Assembly: GCA_027575765.1 (NCBI GenBank)
Contig: JANBPT010000438.1
Coordinates: 1-35,827, forward strand
Source: Tieghemiomyces parasiticus
Lineage: Eukaryota > Kickxellomycota > Dimargaritomycetes > Dimargaritales > Dimargaritaceae
DNA length: 35,827 bases
Direction of reading: 5' to 3'
Under the pieces are notes generated by a model. The model was not told the DNA's origin. It ran no database searches and worked only from the letters and a program-made list of their open reading frames with translations. Numbering within the stretch: the stretch's first letter is position 1; each line of letters opens with the position of its first letter. A program made the translations under genes and the position numbers. Below, piece by piece: positions 1-8,499 of this stretch.

Positions 1-249
1 CGTCGATTGCGCGAAGCCCGGGAACGGCGCCGGCAGGAGGGTGGGGGTGACGAGTACCAGCGGTACCGTTCCGCAGAAGGCTCAGTGGCCACCCGGCAGC
101 GTCGCGGGCGGTCGACAGCGAGCGACGGCCCGCGGGTTACCTGGGGGCTCCGCGGCCTCTATCAGGGATTCGGTCTGCATTTTGCGAGTCATACGAGCCT
201 GTTTGCGGTGGGTCTGCTGGGCGGCATTCGTGTCGAGGAGGATTGGTGA
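1..249 (+). CDS. 3' end of a possible mitochondrial carrier-fold protein (partial at left edge)
   Basis: The frame is open from base 1 and ends in TGA at 247-249, leaving the last 82 residues of a gene that begins outside the window. The visible part starts with an Arg/Glu-rich, probably disordered stretch (RRLREARERRRQEGGGDEY). It ends with GLRGLYQGFG followed by a hydrophobic segment (LHFASHTSLFAVGLLGGI) and a short acidic tail. A 'G-x-x-G-[LF]-Y-[QRK]-G-[FL]' motif before a last membrane helix is typical of the third repeat of mitochondrial carrier (SLC25) proteins. The GFG plus histidine spacing resembles the degenerate SLC25A46/Ugo1 branch. The family call is an inference from one motif, because the diagnostic Px[DE]xx[KR] signature would lie upstream of the window. 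Codon use is GC-rich, like the certain genes here. Confidence 0.4.
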   Translation, partial: RRLREARERRRQEGGGDEYQRYRSAEGSVATRQRRGRSTASDGPRVTWGLRGLYQGFGLHFASHTSLFAVGLLGGIRVEEDW

Positions 250-3200
250 ACCGATAGGCTGCCATGACGTTTGGCCGCCTAACGGCGCAAAGTATTTGAC
301 TACCTCTCTACAGGGCGGTGGCAGGTCGAAGTGGAAAATATTAAATGCATTGATGAAATCTCGAAGCTCCGGGCGTATTAGCCAACCAATGAGGCCTTCA
401 ACGCTGTTGAGAGAGGGCACCGCCTAGCGAGTAGGATAGACCCGCCGCTTCCCTCCTCTCACTTACCCACCCCGGAAAGTGAACCTCGTGGGCTCACTGC
501 GCTTTAGAAACCAAACCTATCGGGTCGCCAACTTTAATCTGCAAGTTCGGTATTGAATTTTGTTTATATTCAGCGGATCTACAGCATCCTAGCAGTTTTC
601 AGAGATATATTGGATCAGCCATAATCATTATGTGACACTTAAGGGTGCCGATCGGATGCGCAAGGGTTCACTAACACGCTCATCGCCATGGCAGTCTAAT
701 AAAAATCGGTTGACCGGGTGTGATCGTAGGGAGCAACCATTGAGTCTCGGTGAACCGACGAGGTGGCCCTGATCCGCGAGTAGTTCGATATTATCGTTCT
801 CTGGCCAGTGAACTGGTGACACGAGGCCAGAGTGAATGCCAATCCTTTCCTTGGCTCTTACGATGTAACCAGAAGGGGTTAGCTTAGTCCTGCATCTCTG
901 GCCGAGTAATCCGGCTCTAGACGGGAGGCTGCCGTCATATACACCGGTATATGGGCTGTACCAAGTCCTACAAGGAACAGAAAAGGCCCCCTGCCAGCAC
1001 CAAATTTCCTTGTGCTACCCCTAGAGTGCGTATTGCGGCCAGTTTCTATGGTGCGTATGGCGTCAACCCACAGAGTCCACCTTCACGAAATGAGACGTTG
1101 GTTCGCCGCCTCAGGTGGGCTCCACCGGAACACTTCCGGCATATGGATATAGCCGCAACGTAGGCCGCTCCACGGCACCATGGTGACTCACAGTTAGACT
1201 GGTGGGCTCTTTAAAGCCAGCCAACGGCGGAACACGGCAGCCGTCATGTTTTCTTTGATCATTGCCGAGGTGGGGCGGTTGCCGTCGGCTGGGTCACCTG
1301 GGTAAGTATCAGAAAGAGAGTGGGTGTGGTAACGCTAGCGAGAGTCTAGAGGGCAAGCGTAGGGTGGGGTCAATACCGACAGTGAGACAGCAAGTGGAAG
1401 GGAACCTGGCATGGTCAGCCACCACTACACATGCGTATCGCACGGCGGGAATCCATGTTACAACGTCCATCCAATCTACGGGCTTGGCTGCATGCCGAGC
1501 AAGTCGGTCAGGTATTAACGGCGGTGTTTCGGCATGAGGAAAGGCGACGGTTAGCGTCATAGGAGTGGATGCAGTACCAGGGCGATCATTGGTCACCCGG
1601 CCTTTCGCCCTGGCAAATACAATACAGCACGGCCTTTGCGAAGACCGAAAAGAGCGACTGGTCAACTGTCGATGGGGAGATAATGCAGAGGATATTAGAC
1701 CCTATATCACCGGCCTTAGCCCTGGCTGCCAGTCGCTGCGATGCTTTCCCTCGCCTCACCCAATTTGTATTAGGGGAAGGATGAGTGGATGGTTCATAAT
1801 AATATCCAATCACCACATTGAGAATCAGCCGTGTTGCTGGGATTGGATTTCTCTTTCTGCCCTGCCATTGCCACCGCCAGCCAATCTGGTAGGTCCCGCA
1901 CGCTTAACCGTTCTTGTGTAGGCGGAATGGCGGTGGGGGAGTGTCATGCTCCCGCCCCCTGCCTGTCCGTGTTCGTTCCCTCCTCGCCACTGGCCGGCGT
2001 AGCGGCCAACGGATTAACTTTCCTAGTTAGGCCAAATCCTATAGCGTTCAAGGCGTACCGACGCCCTGGAACACCTCGCATATTCTCTTCTCCGGTCGCC
2101 AGCTTCTCTGTGATTGCGGAAACTTCGCTTTTTTCCAGACCGCCCCACCGTTTCTCCCCCTCACACTGCAGAGGTCAGCAGTGCAGTGGTTACCCCTCCC
2201 CGACCAGACCATAGGACAAGAGCGCCACAAGTTCGGCCAAATTCTCAGCCTACCACCTGTGGACCCATTGCCTGCTACGGCGGTAACAAATAGCACGTTT
2301 CAGGCATCGTCAACCGGAAGGAGAAGGGTATGTACCCCTTCTCCTCATCGATCTGGGGCTACGGGCCCCAGAAGCAATGTCCCCAAATACTTTACACCCA
2401 CCACCAATATACCGAGGCATCGCCTGCCCTCCTCTCCCGCACTCCAACTTCAACCTGCTTCTGGCCCGGAGGTACTATTATTCCCCGGACGGTTAAATAT
2501 AATATAACAACAGTGCACTTAGTGATGTCAAATGAACTGTGCTATTTCCATGAAAATATGTGATCGGGCAAGATATGGCCACAGGCACCATTGCCACACC
2601 TGGCGATGTAGGGGGTAGTATGGCCGGATGGCTCTGTTATTGATATCCGTGAGGATGAAAGTGTTCAGTTTTAGCGGGCTGGTAGGGGGAATCAGCGGTG
2701 TGCGGTCCCAATGCAAAACTCGCGGCCTGAAGCCATAGTGCGGTGGACGGAACTGGGAAAGGGTGGGGGGGGAGGGGTGGGTGAGTCGCCACCTCCTTAA
2801 CTCACAGGGCTATAAGAGAGGGTGGCCACCAAGCGGATCAACCTGTCAATGTTAATAACGATGGTCAACGAACTGGGCCATCGTGCGCTGATGGCCAACT
2901 CCTCACACGGATATCTCCCCTGGATGGGGAACGTCCTGCCGAGTCCCTGTTTAAGTGATTGCCGTGGGTCCAGGAAAGCGCAAGTGCTTTATCGTAGCCA
3001 TCGAGACCATGTTACTCCGAAATAAGAACGGCATTTGTCGACAGGGAAAAGGGGCCGCTGATTGACGGATACGTCGCGGTCAGTCATCATTTATTTGATT
3101 ATGAGCGACTAGTTTCGCTATGCTATCCGCGGCGGTCACGCTCCAACCCTGGGTCCTAGTCTACCCTCCACCCCCCTCCATCACGCCTCACCGTAGCAAT

Positions 3201-3426
3201 ATGCCGCAGGGGCCCTAGGACCCTTCACTGGCAATACCATCCCGCCCCCAGTCTGGCCACCCTCTGTACCTCCCACCTTCGCTGACCGTTGACTGGCAGT
3301 GATGTCCAGCATGCTCTCGTTGTCTGGTAAACTCGACTACTCCCCCCTCCGCCCGCTCCCCCCGCTTCCCGTCCACTGATCGGTAGTGGGCCCAAAGGCA
3401 CTCAGTGTGGCTTGCGGCTCGCAAAA
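250..3426. other. Long intergenic stretch, no recognisable gene
   Basis: Only short ORFs without family resemblance occur here, several opening at non-ATG codons. I see no tRNA, rRNA or splice-linked exon set. The stretch is CpG-containing, unlike the repeat blocks at 8.5-10.6 kb and 30.5-34.2 kb. G-runs occur near 2766-2775, and a TATA-like GGCTATAAGAG lies near 2808-2818 without a convincing ORF after it. The last about 250 bases are pyrimidine-rich and probably form the promoter of the downstream ATPase gene. Confidence 0.5.
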
Positions 3427-3436
3427 TATATAAAAG
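3427..3436 (+). promoter_or_regulatory. TATA box of the P-type ATPase gene
   Basis: TATATAAAAG lies 176-185 bases upstream of the ATPase ATG at 3612. A pyrimidine-rich segment follows (CACCACCC and CTTCCACCC runs, 3460-3600), as expected for a short fungal 5' leader. Transcription would be expected to begin roughly 30 bases downstream; that start position is inferred. Confidence 0.6.
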
Positions 3437-3611
3437 GCCGGCTGGACTGCCCACCTACCACCCCAAGCACCCATTATTCGTATCGCTCTGCCTCACCACC
3501 CTTCCACCCGCTGCTTGTCAGCCCCTACATCTGGACTCTCCTGGACACGTCTATTAGAGTTTCAGCCCCACTTCCTCCCTTCATTTAATCTTCCTTCACG
3601 GACCCGAGAAT

Positions 3612-6600
3612 ATGGACCCGGCGAACCCCGACGTCTCCTCTCAGGGGGATAAGAAGGAACCTGGTATCGAGATTGTTGCCCCGAGCACTGGTAACCGTGC
3701 GCGGAACGATTCTCATGGCCCGCCTCGCGCGACCTCCTTCGCTGTGCCCCACCAGGACAACTCGCTGAGTACGCGCACCACCTCCTTCGCAGGAGTAGCC
3801 ACCCATCCGCCTTACTCGCGCACCACGTCCTACGGCAACATGTCCCAGCACCACTACGTTCGCCCACACGCCACTTCCTTTGCGCCCTCAACTAGCCACT
3901 ACCCGCTCACCAGCCGCAGTGGCACCCACGTGTCAGCTCCCGCCGAAGATGTGCCTATCTCCTTGGTTCGCACTCTCACTGTGGAGTTCCGGACCATGTC
4001 AGTTCAGATGCAGGACGGGTTGGGCCGCGGTGAAATCGAGAGCACTGATCAGAGTTTCCACAAGCTAGGCTTACCCGAACTCGCCACCATGTTCAGCACC
4101 GACCTCGGGCGCGGTTTGGAGGCTCCCGTCGCTCAGAAGTTCCTGGTCCGCGATGGTCGAAACCTGATCACCCCGGCCAAGTCCAATTACGTTCTCCAGC
4201 TGCTGGGCTACTGCTTCGGCGGGTTCGGTATCCTACTCTGGATTGCCGCTATTGTCTGCATCATCGCCTGGCGGCCGCTAGGCTCGCCACCCGACCCGAC
4301 CAACCTGGGCTTGGGCGTGCTAATCTTCATCGTGATCGCTCTCATGACCGCCTTCAACGCGTACCAGGACTGGAGCTCGGCCAAGACCATGAAGTCAATT
4401 AATAATATGCTACCGGCTAGCTGCGACGTGGTGCGCGACGGTGTCCTGAAGACCATACCGGCCAGCGAATTGGTGGCGGGGGACCGCGTCCAGCTCGGAT
4501 ACGGCACTAAGGTCCCCGCCGACGTGCGTGTCATCGAGAGCTACGATCTCAAGTTTGACAAATCCGTACTGACCGGCGAGAACGACCCTATCAACGCCAC
4601 TGTTGAGCACACCGACGAGAATTTCCTCGAGACCCGCAACATGGGTTTAATGGGAACCCTCATTACTAACGGCAGCGGTGTGGGGATAGTTGTGGCCACC
4701 GGCGACAGAACCGTCATGGGTAGGATCAGCAAGCTCACCACCAGCACAAAGAAGACCCGGAGTACTCTCCAAGTGGAAATCAATCGATTCGTATCCCTGA
4801 TCGCCGTGCTGGCCCTCACCACTGCCACCGTGGTCATCGTCACCTGGGGCGCCTGGCTGCGCCGGGACTACCCCGGCTTCATCAACACCTCGAACGCCCT
4901 GGTCAACATGATCGCGGTTATGGTGGCCTTCGTGCCCGAGGGCCTGCCCATTGCCGTCACCCTGGCTCTCACCCTTGTGGCGCGCAAAATGGCCAAGCAG
5001 CGTATCCTGGTCAAGGACCTTATGACGGTCGAAACCTTGGGCTCCGTCAACGTCATTGCTTCGGACAAGACCGGGACCCTCACTCAGAACCGCATGTTTG
5101 TGAGCAACGCCTACGCCGGGGACGAGACGTGGAACATTACCCGCGACGCCAACCTACGCGCCACCGACCTTGCCATCGGCTTTCAGCAGCTGGTGGCTTC
5201 GACTCGGCTGTGCAACGGCGCCCAGTTCGATCCGGCTACTCTCCACCTCCCGCTCTTCGACCGGGTCATCGCGGGCGACGCCACCGACAGTGCCATGCTG
5301 CGTTTCAGCGCCTCTCTCGCTCCCAACGACCAGCGCATTGTGGATAGCTTTGAACTGCTTCGCAAGATCCCCTTTAACTCCAAGAACAAATGGATGATGG
5401 CCATCGTCCGGTCTCGTAACCCTAAGTTGGGCCAGGGTCTCGCACCCGAGGAGGAGTCAAGGACGGCGGAGGCCGCCCCCGCCCTAAACCGCCCGGTGTC
5501 CCGCTCGGGCGAGTCAGACACCCCCACCGAGATCGCGGACGGTCTGACTCTCGACGCCAAGGCTGACCGAGGTACCCTGGGTGCGGTGGGACCCGAGGCC
5601 GATGTATACGGGACTTCCAATCCGGTCCTCCTCATTAAGGGCGCCCCTGATATCCTGGTGCCCAAGACCAAGTGGTACCTCGGCTCTGACGGTACAGCGC
5701 GTCCCTTTGACGATCAGCTGCGCACCGCCGTGGTCGAGCAGCAGGAACGGTGGAGTGGGGACGGCCAGCGTGTCCTCATGGTGTGCAAGCGAGTGCTCAA
5801 GTCCGCCGCCGAGCTACCCGAAGATGGCGACGACCTCGAGGCCCTGGCCTGTCTAGCCCACTCACTGTGTGTGGTGGGTCTGGTCGGGATTATGGACCCC
5901 CCACGCCCAGAAATCCACGACGTGGTAGGTACTTGCCACCGTGCCGGTATACGCGTCCTTATGGTCACGGGTGACTTTGCTCTCACCGCCGCTGCCATCG
6001 CTAAGCAGGTGGGCATATTCACTAGCGACCAAATCGACACCGTGGCCAATCTCCGGTCGCTCTCGGTTGTGGGTGACGGGTCGGTAGCGAGTGGCCCGAA
6101 TGGGCACCCGGGCTCCGAAAAAGCCCCACCGGCAAACGACGCCGATTCCCAACCCGATCGGACTCGCGAAGCGGCCTACTTAAGTCTTGAGAAGGCCGCC
6201 GTTCACAAGGACGATCACACAATCACCCGCCGCCACATAGCGGACGAACAAGACCACCTAGCCCACTTTTCTGGTTCCCTCCTGCTCTCCGGTAGCGAAC
6301 TCGGCACGCTCACCCCGGAACAGTGGCAACAGGTCACCCAGTACCGGGAAATTGTGTTTGCGCGCACCACCCCCGAGCAGAAGCTGCAGATCGTCCAGCA
6401 GCTACAGATGAACGGGGGCATCGTGGCGGTGACCGGCGACGGTGTCAACGACGCGCCTGCCCTCAAGAACGCCAACATTGGTATCGCCATGGGCGGCGGC
6501 AGTGACGTGGCCATCGAGGCGGCCCACATGGTTCTACTGGACAATAACTTTTCGTCCATCCTGGTGGCTATCGAGAACGGCCGCTTGGTCTTTGACAACC

Positions 6601-7418
6601 TCAAAAAGTGCATCCTGTACCTCCTGCCGGCCGGCTCCTTCTCCGAGTGCGTCCCCATCCTGATCAACGTGTTTCTCGGGGTCCCCCTGCCGCTCAGCGC
6701 CTTCCTCATGATTTGCATCTGCGTGCTCACCGACCTCCCGCCGTCCATCGCCCTCATGTACGAAGGTCCCGAACGTGATTTGCTCACGCGCGCTCCACGT
6801 GTCCCTAGGAGGGACCGCCTGGTCAACGCCAAGCTTATGCTTCATGCCTATGCCTTCGCGGGGCTCCTCGAAGCGTTCTTTGCCCATTGTATGTTCTTTT
6901 ACTACATGTCGTCCTACGGCGGCCTAGGTCTCCGGGACCTGTTCTTGGCCTACGACAAGTGGGGCAACGGGTACAAAGGCTACACCCTCGACGAGCTCAA
7001 CGAACACTGGTACACCGCCCAGACCATCTACTTCATTTCGCTCGTCATGTGCCAGTGTTTCGGTAATCTCCTATCCCTCCGTACCCGCTACCTATCCATC
7101 TTCCAACACTTCCCCTTCCCGCTCCCGTGGCCCCGTCGTCACCGCAGCGATTGCCTCGAGGTGGCCCAGGCGGAGGAAGCGGCTGGTCCGCCTCCGGGTC
7201 GCAACCTGGTCATCCTCGCCGGCTGGGCCTGCAGCATCTCCCTGGCCATCTTCATCATTTACGTGCCCTTCGTGAATAACGTCTTTAACACCCGGCCGAT
7301 CCCCGTCCAGTTCTTTTTCATCCCTATCGCCTATGCCCTGGGTATGCTGGGCCTCGACGAACTGCGTAAACTGGCCGTACGGCACAATTTCCTTTTTTTC
7401 CCACGACTCGCCTGGTAA
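3612..7418 (+). CDS. Type IIC P-type ATPase, Na+/K+-ATPase alpha-subunit-like
   Basis: An intronless 1268-residue cation pump for the plasma or an internal membrane. A Ser/Thr-rich N-terminal tail (about 1-120) precedes a cation-ATPase N-domain (about 125-185, ending DGRNLITPAK). M1-M2 lie at about 196-251, and the actuator loop has T321-G322-E323. M3-M4 follow at about 394-452 with P442-E443-G444-L445-P446. The catalytic loop has D485 in DKTGTLT (phosphorylation), KIPFNSKNK, K676-G-A-P, D762-P-P-R and T786-G-D. The hinge is TGDGVNDAP (D943, D947), and about six C-terminal membrane helices follow to 1250. NVFLGVPLPL, and the later RDRLVN, align with animal Na+/K+-ATPase alpha. At about 1000 residues animal alpha is shorter; extra length here is the tail plus two low-complexity inserts in the N and P domains. 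Several ion-site residues differ (see findings), so the transported ion cannot be assigned. An Ena-type (IID) or SERCA identity fits less well. Confidence 0.92.
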   Translation: MDPANPDVSSQGDKKEPGIEIVAPSTGNRARNDSHGPPRATSFAVPHQDNSLSTRTTSFAGVATHPPYSRTTSYGNMSQHHYVRPHATSFAPSTSHYPLTSRSGTHVSAPAEDVPISLVRTLTVEFRTMSVQMQDGLGRGEIESTDQSFHKLGLPELATMFSTDLGRGLEAPVAQKFLVRDGRNLITPAKSNYVLQLLGYCFGGFGILLWIAAIVCIIAWRPLGSPPDPTNLGLGVLIFIVIALMTAFNAYQDWSSAKTMKSINNMLPASCDVVRDGVLKTIPASELVAGDRVQLGYGTKVPADVRVIESYDLKFDKSVLTGENDPINATVEHTDENFLETRNMGLMGTLITNGSGVGIVVATGDRTVMGRISKLTTSTKKTRSTLQVEINRFVSLIAVLALTTATVVIVTWGAWLRRDYPGFINTSNALVNMIAVMVAFVPEGLPIAVTLALTLVARKMAKQRILVKDLMTVETLGSVNVIASDKTGTLTQNRMFVSNAYAGDETWNITRDANLRATDLAIGFQQLVASTRLCNGAQFDPATLHLPLFDRVIAGDATDSAMLRFSASLAPNDQRIVDSFELLRKIPFNSKNKWMMAIVRSRNPKLGQGLAPEEESRTAEAAPALNRPVSRSGESDTPTEIADGLTLDAKADRGTLGAVGPEADVYGTSNPVLLIKGAPDILVPKTKWYLGSDGTARPFDDQLRTAVVEQQERWSGDGQRVLMVCKRVLKSAAELPEDGDDLEALACLAHSLCVVGLVGIMDPPRPEIHDVVGTCHRAGIRVLMVTGDFALTAAAIAKQVGIFTSDQIDTVANLRSLSVVGDGSVASGPNGHPGSEKAPPANDADSQPDRTREAAYLSLEKAAVHKDDHTITRRHIADEQDHLAHFSGSLLLSGSELGTLTPEQWQQVTQYREIVFARTTPEQKLQIVQQLQMNGGIVAVTGDGVNDAPALKNANIGIAMGGGSDVAIEAAHMVLLDNNFSSILVAIENGRLVFDNLKKCILYLLPAGSFSECVPILINVFLGVPLPLSAFLMICICVLTDLPPSIALMYEGPERDLLTRAPRVPRRDRLVNAKLMLHAYAFAGLLEAFFAHCMFFYYMSSYGGLGLRDLFLAYDKWGNGYKGYTLDELNEHWYTAQTIYFISLVMCQCFGNLLSLRTRYLSIFQHFPFPLPWPRRHRSDCLEVAQAEEAAGPPPGRNLVILAGWACSISLAIFIIYVPFVNNVFNTRPIPVQFFFIPIAYALGMLGLDELRKLAVRHNFLFFPRLAW

Positions 7419-7587
7419 CGACTGCTTCCCAACTAAGGGTGTAAAGTGGCGCACATTTTCCCAGGAGCGATGTCGGACATCCGTAGCTCTTTATGACTTT
7501 TCGGGTGATAATTCTGCTCATCTACGGGTTGCATTGTCGGCCGTTTCACTTCGCACATGCTGCATATTATTATAGTAAACTGTGTAA

Positions 7588-7606
7588 AATAAATAGATGG
7601 AATAAA
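7588..7606 (+). terminator. Tandem polyadenylation signals after the ATPase gene
   Basis: Two AATAAA hexamers (7588-7593 and 7601-7606) lie 170-190 bases after the ATPase stop codon in an AT-rich segment. That is a normal distance for a fungal 3' UTR. Confidence 0.6.
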
Positions 7607-8499
7607 TACAAACCCGGCGACTTGGTTGATTTAATGCTAAACATCGTCGCTATTATAAATTCATACTGGTATTCGATGATTAATGGAGAGAAGGAACACC
7701 CACCCAGGCTGTCAGGCCATGGAGCAGCGACCTTGCCTCAACATAACCCTGAAATATATTCACAATCTAGGGTTAAAAATAATGAGAAGAAGAATAATAA
7801 TGACAGCACCATTGCAGGCGATTATGTGAAACACTGGATAGACCATAGTAGATCAAGTTCATCGTAAACTAAGTCTGGCCGTTGGCCATATCGGTGAAGT
7901 TGCGGTAGATAATAGCTGAGGAACAATGAAGGAGGACATGCCAACTATCAGTACCTATATCATTGATTGTCAGATCCCTGCTGGTACCGTCAACTTGCCA
8001 CCAGCTGGTAACATAACGGGAATTGACCAACTCTAAAAGCCAACCTTGGGACCTGGCGGAGGCGGTCAACACAGTAAATACCAGGTGGTCATACTTACAA
8101 CTTAGCACGACAGCCCACCTGTGAATTGCCAATCTACTTTGCTTGACGCTTGAGGCGTAAGCTATGTATTTCGTCACTTGAGTCACATAGCCCTCCAACA
8201 ACTTAGAGTGTCCCTGTAGGATGAGGGTGAGTATTAACATTTGGACCCTGTACAACAATGGTTTTTTTCATAAAGTGACGGGCTATTTCTTCAGTATGGC
8301 CACTGTGATCCCGGATAACGCTAAGTGACAGTATACAATTCGATATCTTTCCTGGGAGACCAACCCCACAGGCACCGCAGCTGACAAACATTTGCGAAAT
8401 TACCTTGCTGCTGAGGAAAGCTGTGAATCAGATCTGGAAATCAACTTGGCCATTTGTCATGGCCACCGTGACCACGAGGTGATCCAATAGACTGGTAGC
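7607..8499. other. Gene-poor AT-rich spacer grading into the CpG-depleted block
   Basis: No gene is supported. The minus strand has short ORFs (for example 7869-8258, opening with hydrophobic residues) and scattered GTAAGT/CAG pairs, but joining them gives immediate stops and no family resemblance. CpG becomes sparser toward 8500. It may be the decayed flank of the element-derived block that follows. Confidence 0.35.

Noticed and set aside
7493..7867. 124-codon ORF with a hydrophobic start just after the ATPase gene
   Set aside because: It begins 75 bases after the ATPase stop and runs across the two AATAAA signals, so it lies in the ATPase 3' UTR. The product is Asn/Lys/Tyr-rich as expected from AT-rich non-coding DNA, with no family resemblance.
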